Shown in pieces: positions 1-7,418 of a stretch of 64,000 bases of DNA. How positions within the stretch are numbered: position 1 is the first letter of the stretch; each line of letters opens with the position of its first letter. The position numbers and the translations under genes were made by a program. The notes below the pieces were generated by a model that was not told the DNA's origin, made no database searches, and was given only the letters and a program-made list of their open reading frames with translations. This DNA comes from Acidithiobacillus sp. AMEEHan (GTDB lineage Bacteria > Pseudomonadota > Gammaproteobacteria > Acidithiobacillales > Acidithiobacillaceae), in the NCBI RefSeq assembly GCF_030996345.1, contig NZ_CP118747.1, positions 288,501 through 352,500 on the forward strand, written 5' to 3'.

Positions 1-898
1 CCGACTGGTTGGCGCCCTGTTGAGCGCTGATATCCAGGATCAGGGCATGGCGGTACCCTGCCACTGCCGCATCGCGAATTCTTGGCGGCGGACCGACATG
101 AATCGTTCCGAGATCTGCCAAGGGTACAACGGCGCGCAGTCCGTTGGACTGGATAGGACCAATCGGGATCGGTGTCTTGCCCAAATCCGCGACACTCTCG
201 GGTCGGGGAGTGGTTGCCAGAATATACTGTTGATGGAAGGAGTGCAGTATCCCCGAAAAGTAGGGACCTTGCTGCGTCCGCAAGGCGTCGATGACCGCGT
301 TGCTCGAGACGTGATAGGCAGCCAGACGTCGTTGCTTCAGGTCCACATGCACTTGGGGCCAGCCACGTCCGGTCGCATCGATATGGTAGACCCCCGGTAG
401 AGAGAGGATGGCCGGGCGAATGCCGTAGGCAAAGGTCGGCATCATTGCGGAGCTGCTCTGGCTGTTGGACACCAAGGCATATTCCAGCAAGGGATAGATG
501 TTTGGGGTCATGAGCCGCACGCTCATGCTTGCGCCCGGCGGCAGGGCGATCTGGGATAGTCGCGCCTGCAGCAGTAAATAAGCCTGTTCGGGCGCGACAT
601 TAGGGCTGAAATAGACGTGGAGCTTGCTCAGTCCAATGCCCGTTTGGGAGCGCACCGTAGTCACCCCCGGCTCGCCTTTGGCCGCGTCCTCCAACGGCCG
701 AGTGACCTCCAACAACATGAACTTGACCGGCAGATTTTGGGTGTGCACCAAAATTGCCACTTTCGGGAAATCTACCGCAGGAAAAATGCCTTCCGGCATC
801 CGCGTGAATGCGTAGTACCCCGAGCCCAGCAGCAACACAACCAAGAGCAGCAGGGTAAAGCGGCTGCGCCACAAAAAATCCAGATACTGGCGGATCAT
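1..898 (-). CDS. RND efflux pump inner-membrane permease, N-terminal part (cut by window edge)
   Basis: The frame is open from an ATG at 898 to the left edge, giving about 299 residues. The product starts MIRQYLDFLWRSRF, followed by one strong hydrophobic helix (about residues 13-28) and then the periplasmic porter segment with the FPAVDFPKVAI stretch. This is the usual start of AcrB/CzcA-like proton-driven pumps that export drugs, metals or solvents across both membranes. The start overlaps the stop of the adaptor gene as ATGA (895-898), so the two are translationally coupled. The substrate cannot be read from the N-terminal part. Family assignment is firm; the subclass (HAE1 or HME) is open. 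Confidence 0.85.
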   Translation of the reverse strand, partial: MIRQYLDFLWRSRFTLLLLVVLLLGSGYYAFTRMPEGIFPAVDFPKVAILVHTQNLPVKFMLLEVTRPLEDAAKGEPGVTTVRSQTGIGLSKLHVYFSPNVAPEQAYLLLQARLSQIALPPGASMSVRLMTPNIYPLLEYALVSNSQSSSAMMPTFAYGIRPAILSLPGVYHIDATGRGWPQVHVDLKQRRLAAYHVSSNAVIDALRTQQGPYFSGILHSFHQQYILATTPRPESVADLGKTPIPIGPIQSNGLRAVVPLADLGTIHVGPPPRIRDAAVAGYRHALILDISAQQGANQS

Positions 899-1896
899 GG
901 CTGTACGACGACCTGGGTATCGTCACGCAGGCGGGTGTTGTTGCGCAAAATGACTTTTTCGCCGATGTGGATGGGTCCGGCAATACGCGCCAAGCCCTTC
1001 TGACTACCGAGCACCGTCACCGCGACGGCCTGTGCCGTGTGTCCGTGCAAAACAAAAATCTTTTCCTGGGCACCGCGGCTGATGACGGCGTCCTCAGGCA
1101 CCGCCAGGGAGTGCACAGCCTTTTCCGAAAAATGCAGCGTTACCCATTCGCCAGGGAGCAAAGGACAATCCGCCGGAAGGTTTACCATCACCTGCAGCAA
1201 GCCAGAACGGTTTGCCCGTTCGGCAATGTTGCGCAGCGTACCACTTCCTTTCCAGCCGTCCCCTTGGATGGCTACCGCAGCCGCGTTGTCCAAGTAACGG
1301 GCTTGCTCCGGGGGAAGAAGGGCCTCAGCCCAAGGCTGACCGCGCCCGCTGAGGGTAGCGATGGGAGTACCGGCGCTGACCACTCCCCCCGGGGCGATCA
1401 GGTATTGGATCGTACCCGAAAAAGGCGCGACCAGCCGTCCCGCGGACTGCTGCGCCTCCAGGGCGCGTAGATTGTCTTCCGCCTGCGAACTGCGCAAGCG
1501 ACTGGACTCCTCCATCGCTCGGGAGATGATACCATCGCGCAGCAGCTGCTGATTGCGGAGCAGATTTGCTCGGGCATAAGCGACCTCTTGCCGACCAGCC
1601 AAGAGCTGTGCCGTCAAACCGGCGGGGCGGACGCGAGCGATGATGCTGCCCTTGCGGATGTGTCCCGCAGGCGGGAAGGGACCCACGACCCGACCCGTTA
1701 CTGGTGCCGTCAACGAGAGTTCCCCAACGCTTCGGATCTCGCCGGGATAGGACAAACGCGTTTGCCAGGACACAGCCCGCACGCTGGTCAGGGTGACCGG
1801 GACACCCATCGCCCAGGCGGGAACTGCGCCAAACCAGAGTAGTGAGACAAGGAGTAGGCGGAAGGAGTTGTTCGCGGGGAGGATACGCCGTTTCAT
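895..1896 (-). CDS. Periplasmic adaptor (membrane fusion protein) of RND efflux system
   Basis: 333 residues. An N-terminal hydrophobic signal segment (LLLVSLLWFGAVPAWA) is followed by a lipoyl/hairpin arrangement: a beta motif with GRVVGPFPPAGHIRKGSIIA, a short coiled coil (about residues 90-130), then VAPFSGTI and a beta-barrel region. This is the HlyD/AcrA family, which bridges the pump to the outer membrane channel. The start at 1896 was chosen because its ATG overlaps the TolC stop (ATGA, 1893-1896); the frame remains open further upstream but inside the tolC-like gene. It is the middle gene of the channel-adaptor-pump operon. Confidence 0.87.
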   Translation of the reverse strand: MKRRILPANNSFRLLLVSLLWFGAVPAWAMGVPVTLTSVRAVSWQTRLSYPGEIRSVGELSLTAPVTGRVVGPFPPAGHIRKGSIIARVRPAGLTAQLLAGRQEVAYARANLLRNQQLLRDGIISRAMEESSRLRSSQAEDNLRALEAQQSAGRLVAPFSGTIQYLIAPGGVVSAGTPIATLSGRGQPWAEALLPPEQARYLDNAAAVAIQGDGWKGSGTLRNIAERANRSGLLQVMVNLPADCPLLPGEWVTLHFSEKAVHSLAVPEDAVISRGAQEKIFVLHGHTAQAVAVTVLGSQKGLARIAGPIHIGEKVILRNNTRLRDDTQVVVQP

Positions 1897-3248
1897 GTGG
1901 GAGGATTTCCTTCTCCAGGATACTGTCCGGTGTCCAATTCCAGTTGGTCCTGCGTCATGGCACTGCGAATTTGCGCACTGGCAAGCGCCAACCGCGCCTT
2001 GACCCAAGTGCTCTGCGCCTGGGCGAGATTGAGGGCATTCATCGCCCCCGCAAAGAACCCCTTGCGGGTCATGACGTAGATGCCGTGCGCCTGCGCCAGG
2101 GAGATCCGCGCATTTGCTTGGTCGCGACGCGCCACCTGTGCCAAGCCGTAATCTGTGGCGATGGCACTGTAGATTTGCAGGCGCAGGGCTTGCCTGGTCG
2201 CTTTCAGGGCCGCCAGTTGTTGCTGCGCTGCAGCGATTTGTTCCCGTCGTTGCCCAAAACCGAAGAGCTGCCAATGGAGACGAAGTGCCGCCTGCCATCC
2301 CAGGTCTCGGCTCTCGGGCACAGTCACCGTATCTACTCCGTAAGCAACGGAGCCCTGCAGCGATGGCAGCAAGCTACTGCGTTGCACTCCTACACGGGCC
2401 TTTCCGACCTCGATCTGCTGTGCAGCAAGGTGCAGTACCGGCTGATTCCGGTCGGCCTGTGCCTCCAGAGTCGCTCGCTTGGGAAGAGGACTTTGCAGAG
2501 AATGGGGGAGAGGCAAGTGCAACGGCGTCGATGGTGCCAAACCAACCTGCAAGTTCAGGAAGCGGGAAGCAGCATCTGCCTCTGCCTGGGCATCCTGCAG
2601 CCCGCTACGTGCCTGGGTTAGCAACGATTCCGTCTGCAGTACATCCAGCCGCGATGCCGCACCGGCCCGGTAGGCCTTTTGGGTGTCCGCAAGCAAGGTA
2701 TCGGTGTCTGCAAAGGTACTCTGCCAGATTGCGAGACGTTTCTGGGCCAGAGCAAGTTGGTACCAAGCATTGAGCACTCGGGCGGCTACCCGCAGTCGGG
2801 CGTTTTGCTCGGTTGCCGTCGCAACGTCTACTTGTCCTCTCGCTAGCTTGCGCAGCGCCCAGAGTTGGGGAGCATACAGGGGCACGGAAACGGCGAATTG
2901 CCCAATCACTTCCCGAGGACCATTGGCAGACACAAAGAGGGGTTGCTGGTTACGGCTCTGCGACCAGATGCTGGCAGTGTTCAGAGACAGCTGCGGCAGT
3001 ACTGCAGCGCGAGAGGCCTGCAGCAAGTCGGCATCCGCCTTGCGCAAATGTTCGGCAGCACGGACTTGCCCTTGACTGGCCAAGGCGTCCTGTATCGCTG
3101 CTTGCAAAGACAAGGTTTGCGCCGAGCCGGCGGGCGCCAGCAGGAGCCCGCATAGGGCGAGAAGAGCGGATTGACGGGTTTTGAGGCAGCGGAGGCGATC
3201 TCCCAAACGCAGCGGGGAGGTCCGTGCCATGGGTAATGATTTTGTCAT
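1893..3248 (-). CDS. TolC-family outer membrane efflux channel
   Basis: 451 residues with an N-terminal export signal (about residues 20-43, ending near AGSAQ) and the two-fold repeated alpha-helical pattern of outer membrane efflux proteins: a first repeat with LQAAIQDALASQGQVRAAEHLRK, and a second with WQAALRLHWQLFGFGQRREQ. It forms the trans-periplasmic exit duct for the adaptor and pump encoded just downstream. The start ATG at 3248 lies two bases after the stop of the M56 protease gene; an in-frame ATG at 3230 is an alternative that would give a more compact signal peptide. Confidence 0.85.
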   Translation of the reverse strand: MTKSLPMARTSPLRLGDRLRCLKTRQSALLALCGLLLAPAGSAQTLSLQAAIQDALASQGQVRAAEHLRKADADLLQASRAAVLPQLSLNTASIWSQSRNQQPLFVSANGPREVIGQFAVSVPLYAPQLWALRKLARGQVDVATATEQNARLRVAARVLNAWYQLALAQKRLAIWQSTFADTDTLLADTQKAYRAGAASRLDVLQTESLLTQARSGLQDAQAEADAASRFLNLQVGLAPSTPLHLPLPHSLQSPLPKRATLEAQADRNQPVLHLAAQQIEVGKARVGVQRSSLLPSLQGSVAYGVDTVTVPESRDLGWQAALRLHWQLFGFGQRREQIAAAQQQLAALKATRQALRLQIYSAIATDYGLAQVARRDQANARISLAQAHGIYVMTRKGFFAGAMNALNLAQAQSTWVKARLALASAQIRSAMTQDQLELDTGQYPGEGNPPT

Positions 3249-3249
3249 T

Positions 3250-4146
3250 CTACAGCAGTGCCCAGAATTCCGACCAGGTCATGTTTAACAAGGGTTCGAG
3301 CAAGGTCTGCCCATAGAGTGCTCCCAACAACATGCTGATAGAGAATGGAAGAGCAAGCAGCAGGAGCAGGGTGGACTCCCGTCTGGGCACGCGGCGGCGG
3401 GATTTTTCTTCCGACAACGCTTGGGGCTGCAAGAGGCGTTCGATACGCAGTTGCAATAGCTTGCCGTCACTGATCAGCGCCGGCGAGATTCCCATGGGAT
3501 ACGCGGTCTGCGAGCCTTTTGCGCTGCCCGATTCCTGTAGGGTTTCCAGGATTGCCGCCGCGAGATCTTCCCCCGCTACCCCCGTGCGACAGGCCTCCGC
3601 ATCTCTGGCGCATTCGAGCGCCGCGAGCCAAACCCGTAGCCTGTGCAGGGCTGCGGGCCAGGGCCACTGTAAATCGGTGACCAACTGCGCCAACCAGATC
3701 CGCAACGGATCATAATGTTGCGCATGGGCCTGCTCATGAGCCCAGGCCGCCTGTATCTGGGCATTGTCCAGCTTGCGTGCAAAAAAGGGCGAGAAGACGA
3801 TTCGCGGACGCAAGAAACCGGCAGTACAAATCAGCAGCTCCGGGGAGTCGAGAAACAACGCCAAAATCGCCCGATACGTTGCCCGGGCGGCTACCAACAG
3901 GAAGGGGAGGCTGAGAAACACCAAGATGGTGTGATCGAGAGGCCAAGGAAGCGGATCGGGTTCGATGGCCGTCCAACCGCACAACCACGCAACGATGAAC
4001 AGCGTGGGAAGGAACGGCGCCCATAACTGCAGCCAAGCACGGCGCTCCGCCTCTTCGCTGCCCAAGTCAGGAGGCAGGTGCGCAGGTAGAGCGGCGAAAA
4101 AATGCAGCGACAATCCACCGAAAAGCAGGATGAATATCATCAGCAT
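3250..4146 (-). CDS. M56-family (BlaR1-like) membrane metalloprotease without sensor domain
   Basis: 298 residues from the ATG at 4146, four bases after the BlaI stop. Several hydrophobic segments (near residues 1-20, 43-60, 74-100 and a last one near 272-290) flank the zinc-protease motif HEQAH at about 137-141, within AHEQAHAQHYDP. In Bla/Mec systems the M56 protein cleaves or inactivates the BlaI repressor after a signal. Here the chain ends after the last membrane helix, with no penicillin-binding sensor domain, so the inducing signal is unlikely to be a beta-lactam. A longer frame to 4221 exists but would overlap blaI. Confidence 0.8.
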   Translation of the reverse strand: MLMIFILLFGGLSLHFFAALPAHLPPDLGSEEAERRAWLQLWAPFLPTLFIVAWLCGWTAIEPDPLPWPLDHTILVFLSLPFLLVAARATYRAILALFLDSPELLICTAGFLRPRIVFSPFFARKLDNAQIQAAWAHEQAHAQHYDPLRIWLAQLVTDLQWPWPAALHRLRVWLAALECARDAEACRTGVAGEDLAAAILETLQESGSAKGSQTAYPMGISPALISDGKLLQLRIERLLQPQALSEEKSRRRVPRRESTLLLLLALPFSISMLLGALYGQTLLEPLLNMTWSEFWALL

Positions 4147-4150
4147 CGGA

Positions 4151-4549
4151 TCACTCCTGCCCCGTGGATTTCTTATGCTCAAGGATGGCCTTGCCAAGCT
4201 CCTCGAGGAGGGAGGGATCAATTTCTTCTGCCGCCTGCACCAAGGCTGCGACGGTATGCTGCGGGTTTGTGCCCAGGAAGCGAGACAAAAGATTCCGCGC
4301 CCGCGACCGCTCTACCGTTTCCCGCTTTACCGCCGCACGATACACAAAGGTGTTCGCCCCGCGCACTTCCCTCACGATCAAGCCTTTTTCGCGCAGCCGA
4401 TCCACCACCTTGGCAGTAGTCGTGTATGCCCGTGGCACGCGAGTCGAAAGTTCGTCGTGCAACTCGCGCACAGTGGCAGCGCCAAGCTCCCAGAGGGTGG
4501 AGAGCACTTCATATTCGAGATCATCGGCAGGGAGACGGAATCGGTTCAT
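4151..4549 (-). CDS. BlaI/MecI/CopY-family winged-helix repressor
   Basis: 132 residues. The N-terminal half has the penicillinase-repressor pattern: LEYEVLSTLWELGAATVRELHDEL, then AYTTTAKVVDRLREKGLI as recognition helix and wing, and a helical dimerisation tail. It is first gene of the efflux operon and is paired with the M56 protease, as in Bla/Mec systems. It probably represses its own operon through the inverted repeat just upstream (4559-4576). The effector is unknown. Confidence 0.88.
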   Translation of the reverse strand: MNRFRLPADDLEYEVLSTLWELGAATVRELHDELSTRVPRAYTTTAKVVDRLREKGLIVREVRGANTFVYRAAVKRETVERSRARNLLSRFLGTNPQHTVAALVQAAEEIDPSLLEELGKAILEHKKSTGQE

Positions 4550-4558
4550 GTAGTAACG

Positions 4559-4576
4559 CTACGACATTGATCGTAG
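4559..4576. promoter_or_regulatory. Candidate BlaI-type operator (inverted repeat)
   Basis: CTACGA-N6-TCGTAG, a perfect 6+6 bp inverted repeat ending 10 bp before the repressor start codon. An overlapping shorter GTAG-N5-CTAC repeat (4550-4562) lies at the start codon. BlaI/CopY proteins bind short TAC...GTA-type dyads ahead of their own genes, so autoregulation is plausible. It has not been matched to a tested operator. Confidence 0.5.
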
Positions 4577-4886
4577 AGAAGCAAGACCCGCCCCAAGGCT
4601 GCCTCATACCCCGATTTGTTCGCAGACTTACAGTGCGCCCTCTGCTTAGATCCCGCCAAGCCAGGAATTCTCATTCGCGTTATAAGTGGAGTTTTTAAGC
4701 CATCTGATCCAGCCACGAATTCGACTCAATCGGAACTTCTGTCGAGAGCGCAAGGGCCTGAGCCGTCAACAGTACCGCACTATACCTTCTCTTGACATAT
4801 AGCTGATTATAATTTTCATCAATGGGTGTCAATAGATCAAACGCGGACGTTTGCTTCCGACTCTCGCTAGCCGATCATAGCCAACT
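4577..4886. other. Intergenic region with no gene
   Basis: 310 bp between the efflux operon promoter region and the 3' end of the AT-rich TolC-like gene. It becomes AT-rich towards 4790-4830. TTGACA (4792-4797) and TATAAT (4808-4813) occur but only 10 bp apart, which does not make a sigma-70 promoter. I see no convincing coding frame, terminator or RNA. Confidence 0.5.
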
Positions 4887-6128
4887 TCAAGAAAGCTGCA
4901 AAGAGCGCAACTTAGCCTCCTCAGAAACCAATTTATTAATGACAACGCGGTACTCATGCGCATCATTTTCGATTAAAACAGTAGCACGTTTTGAAATCTT
5001 ACGTAACGGCCCGTAAGCCTCTGATAACCTTTTCTTGTAGATCATTTCTCTAGCCCTCAGAAACTGAATTTTTCTAATGAGCATCGGGCGCTGAATCTCC
5101 CCTATCTTTTTGTCAATCCTTTTTTCGAATTCATCATGTTGTAACTTTTCGATGATGTTATCTCTCTCCAGAGAAAGTCGCTCATCCTCATGTCGAACTG
5201 CGCCCATAATATCAAAAGGAATATTGACGTAGAGTCCAGCGATAATTGCCCATTTCGTTCTACCTGCATCAGGATAGTATGAAGGCCGCACAAATCCCTT
5301 TATTTTTACATCAACAAACCGCAGCCAACCCAATGATCTTTGATCGTGATAATATTGGATTAACCCTGCGATTCCTGGATGCAAAAATAACTCAGAACGG
5401 ACATCTAGAGACTTCCCTGCTCTAATTACCTTTGGCAAAAGCGGCTTGAATGGCTTGAGTTGAACGCCAACAGTTTTTTCAAGCTCATGGAGAATGAGCT
5501 TTTCTTTCATCTCGTACAAATACTCAGACAGCCGCAATCGATTGCACGAAGTCCCCAATCTACGTGACAAAGCATCTACAATATTAATGCGAAGAATAGT
5601 ATGTAATTGTTTTCTGAGTTTATAGAATCTCCAGTACTTTAAGTACAGATTTTCTATAGTCTTTCTTTTTCTTCTCATTGCAGCATCATAATCAGAAATC
5701 TTCTGATAGTAGGCAGGCCGCACTTGATCCATGATGTGCCGCATGTACTTATTCCCGCCGAATAGATAGTATTTGAATCCGAGTTTTGGCTTTGCCTCTA
5801 TCGATCGTGGGATTCCATCACTGGTAAAGTGGGTATACTGTCCAGCTTTAACCCTACCCTGAAATATTACCGAGCTTTCTGCTTTGAGCATACGAATGGT
5901 TTGCTCAGCAGCAAGCACTTTATTTCTCGCCACTTGAATCTCGGGTGCTCTGCGTTCCATTCGTATAATATCACGTAAGGTCATCACTGGCGAAGCAAAG
6001 CAAAAATTGACGGTCAAGATGCACACGCCGCATGCTATCAAGCTATGTAGGAGTGGTCTGTTCCATCGGTTTTGCGACGAAGCTAGGGATTGATCTAACC
6101 CGCCGAGAACATCACCTAAGTATATCAT
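4887..6128 (-). CDS. TolC-like outer membrane protein, divergent and AT-rich
   Basis: 413 residues. A hydrophobic export segment (about 26-46) is followed by SPVMTLRDIIRMERRAPEIQ and a long helix with VARNKVLAAEQTIRML, the typical opening of outer-membrane-efflux repeats. A second repeat begins near WAIIAGLYVNIPFDIMGAVR and runs into a charged coiled coil. It is therefore probably a periplasm-spanning channel or assembly factor. It is orphaned from adaptor or pump genes, richer in Lys/Ile/Asn/Tyr codons and visibly AT-richer than its neighbours, suggesting transfer. The Shine-Dalgarno is weak. A sigma-54-type promoter and a GlrR-type operator lie directly upstream. Confidence 0.7.
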   Translation of the reverse strand: MIYLGDVLGGLDQSLASSQNRWNRPLLHSLIACGVCILTVNFCFASPVMTLRDIIRMERRAPEIQVARNKVLAAEQTIRMLKAESSVIFQGRVKAGQYTHFTSDGIPRSIEAKPKLGFKYYLFGGNKYMRHIMDQVRPAYYQKISDYDAAMRRKRKTIENLYLKYWRFYKLRKQLHTILRINIVDALSRRLGTSCNRLRLSEYLYEMKEKLILHELEKTVGVQLKPFKPLLPKVIRAGKSLDVRSELFLHPGIAGLIQYYHDQRSLGWLRFVDVKIKGFVRPSYYPDAGRTKWAIIAGLYVNIPFDIMGAVRHEDERLSLERDNIIEKLQHDEFEKRIDKKIGEIQRPMLIRKIQFLRAREMIYKKRLSEAYGPLRKISKRATVLIENDAHEYRVVINKLVSEEAKLRSLQLS

Positions 6129-6163
6129 TCCATTTCTCTACACTATTGATTATGAATTAATTA

Positions 6164-6178
6164 GCAATATCCATGCCG
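6164..6178 (-). promoter_or_regulatory. Predicted sigma-54 promoter of the TolC-like gene
   Basis: On the minus strand, CGGCAT-GGATA-TTGC. The -24 GG and -12 GC are at exact spacing, and the TTGC block is perfect. Predicted transcript start is about 6152, leaving a 23-nt leader to the ATG at 6128. Support comes from the TGTC-N10-GACA operator 51 bp upstream. Confidence 0.55.
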
Positions 6179-6228
6179 GCAAATATTCAGCGAGTTAGAT
6201 ATCGATTCAATCTAAGTCGACAATGATC

Positions 6229-6246
6229 TGTCGCCCTGGGGCGACA
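6229..6246. promoter_or_regulatory. Predicted GlrR operator (TGTC-N10-GACA)
   Basis: TGTC GCCCTGGGGC GACA, an exact match to the TGTC-N10-GACA sites published for E. coli GlrR (YfhA). The dyad is extended by three bases inward on each side, so it can also form a hairpin, but no U-tract follows. Centre is about 86 bp upstream of the predicted start at 6152, a normal enhancer distance. Confidence 0.6.
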
Positions 6247-6494
6247 ACACCATAGACTAAGTTTCATTAGTGGAGATGAGTGGACACAATTTTTGTGGCA
6301 AGTGCAAGGCCCGTCTTTGAGAATAGCCTGCACGTACATTATCAGCGAATTTTTCGATGGTTCCCTTGTATGCCAAGAGACGATCTAACGTTCTTCCGAT
6401 GATTGCGATAGGCCCACTATTGCCGCTTTGCTTATCGCCATACATGCCAAGCAGGCACACAGCTGTGCAGCGCGCAAAGAGTGTAGACAAATAG

Positions 6495-6785
6495 CTACAG
6501 ACAATCGCACCTCCCCAACAGGGGAGGCACGACAGGTTCACACGAAGAAACTAACTGCTCAGTTGTAATAGCCGGGGGTGGCGGCGGTGGAGAACCAGGC
6601 GGCGGTGGGGGCGGTGCTCCCGGTCCTGTTGGTGGCGGTGGCGGCGGGGGGCCATAGACACCACCAGGGCCGGGAGGCGGTGGAGACACTTCCGCATAGC
6701 ATCCCATCAGCCCTAGACTCAGGCTGGCAACAATCGCCCAGCCCACGATCCGCAGCGGTAGACGGCTTGCTGAATTCTCGTTCAT
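6495..6785 (-). CDS. Proline-rich lipoprotein, probably frameshifted near its end
   Basis: 96 residues as read. The ATG at 6785 follows GAGGAG; an earlier in-frame ATG at 6800 would consume that ribosome site. The signal peptide ends in a lipobox (LMGC, Cys about residue 28), then comes a Pro/Gly-rich tract. After the last proline run the frame reads AITTEQ and runs through a 7-bp hairpin (6510-6527) to a stop. One added base in the 5-G tract at 6574-6578 would instead end the protein as PPGYYN with a stop at 6559, ahead of that hairpin. Second gene of a two-gene unit; function unknown. Confidence 0.6.
   Translation of the reverse strand: MNENSASRLPLRIVGWAIVASLSLGLMGCYAEVSPPPPGPGGVYGPPPPPPPTGPGAPPPPPPGSPPPPPPAITTEQLVSSCEPVVPPLLGRCDCL
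6510..6527 (-). terminator. Possible terminator hairpin inside 3' end of the annotated frame
   Basis: CCTCCCC-TGTT-GGGGAGG on the minus strand, a 7-bp GC-rich stem with a 4-nt loop. No clear U-run follows, so it is a weak terminator candidate. It would sit just after the alternative stop at 6559 of the proline-rich lipoprotein gene. Confidence 0.35.
6574..6578. repeat. Five-base G/C homopolymer at the likely frameshift site
   Basis: GGGGG on the plus strand (CCCCC in the coding sense) in the last proline run of the lipoprotein gene. Six bases here would place the downstream GGC TAT TAC AAC TGA in frame. Confidence 0.4.
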
Positions 6786-6796
6786 TGCTGTTCTCC

Positions 6797-7147
6797 TCAT
6801 TGTCCATACACGGAACGATCATACTGACGTTCGGCTGTGTACATGCGTCGGTCATATTTGCGTCTTGCTTTCCAGTAGCGGCGATCCTCCTTTCGTTGTC
6901 GTTTCTCCCAATGGCGCTTCCACTTGGCTTCCTTGCGATAGGCGCGCCACGGGTCCTGTGGGGCATAATCATAAGCATACTGACCTTTACCGGCAGGCAT
7001 TGTCCAGTTGGTCGCGGCTGTGCCATACCAAGTCCCAACGAATGCCTCGGCATTTGCTGCTGAAGCACATGCGATGCAACCGACGAAAGCAAGGGCGATC
7101 GAGACCAGAATGGAACGACTTGTTTTGGAATACGTACCGGCACCCAT
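6797..7147 (-). CDS. Small exported basic protein
   Basis: 116 residues from the ATG at 7147, which follows GGAGGAG at good spacing; the frame is open further upstream without an equally good start. There is a signal peptide (SILVSIALAFVGCIACASAANA), a short Gly/Trp/Tyr segment (GTWYGTAATNW), then a highly charged Arg/Lys/Tyr tail with repeated KxxRRxYxxxR-like spacing. No family recognised. It is first gene of the unit with the proline-rich lipoprotein and lies behind a predicted sigma-54 promoter. Confidence 0.65.
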   Translation of the reverse strand: MGAGTYSKTSRSILVSIALAFVGCIACASAANAEAFVGTWYGTAATNWTMPAGKGQYAYDYAPQDPWRAYRKEAKWKRHWEKRQRKEDRRYWKARRKYDRRMYTAERQYDRSVYGQ

Positions 7148-7185
7148 CAATGTGTCTCCTCCGCTACATGAGCAAAGCTGTTTAG

Positions 7186-7200
7186 GCAAAATCGATACCA
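7186..7200 (-). promoter_or_regulatory. Predicted sigma-54 promoter, leftward unit
   Basis: Minus strand TGGTAT-CGATT-TTGC: GG/GC at the required spacing, perfect TTGC, two mismatches in the -24 hexamer. Predicted start is about 7174, 27 nt before the ATG at 7147, with GGAGGAG inside the leader. Confidence 0.55.
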
Positions 7201-7285
7201 AGGACTCTTGCCGCGCAGAAATGCAGGATGTTGCTGACACTCGCCAGTCTGGCGGGGCCAATAGATGCTACGGGTCTGTAATTTT

Positions 7286-7303
7286 TGTCCTCTGTAGGCG
7301 ACA
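7286..7303. promoter_or_regulatory. Predicted GlrR operator shared by two divergent sigma-54 promoters
   Basis: TGTC CTCTGTAGGC GACA, an exact TGTC-N10-GACA. Its centre is about 98 bp upstream of the predicted rightward start (7393) and about 120 bp upstream of the leftward start (7174), so one enhancer could serve both. A degenerate copy, TGCA-N10-GACA, is at 7222-7239. Confidence 0.65.
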
Positions 7304-7366
7304 GCATCGCCACTGCGAAGACCGAACGAGACCGCTAATTACCTGATACGTAGAGACATCGCATGC

Positions 7367-7381
7367 TGGCACGGGGTTTGC
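7367..7381 (+). promoter_or_regulatory. Consensus sigma-54 promoter, rightward unit
   Basis: TGGCAC-GGGGT-TTGC, a perfect match to the -24/-12 consensus TGGCAC-N5-TTGC. Predicted start is about 7393. The leader to the ATG at 7419 holds the ribosome site AGGAG. Confidence 0.75.
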
Positions 7382-7418
7382 TGCAACCGATTGAGAGTCG
7401 CAAAACAGGAGAAGTGCC

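Noticed and set aside
4792..4813. TTGACA and TATAAT on the plus strand
   Set aside because: The spacer is only 10 bp, and the only frame downstream (4822-5016) lies over the 3' end of the TolC-like gene without coding character.
6257..6541. 94-residue minus-strand frame
   Set aside because: It starts inside the 3' part of the proline-rich lipoprotein gene, has no ribosome site and no recognisable family.
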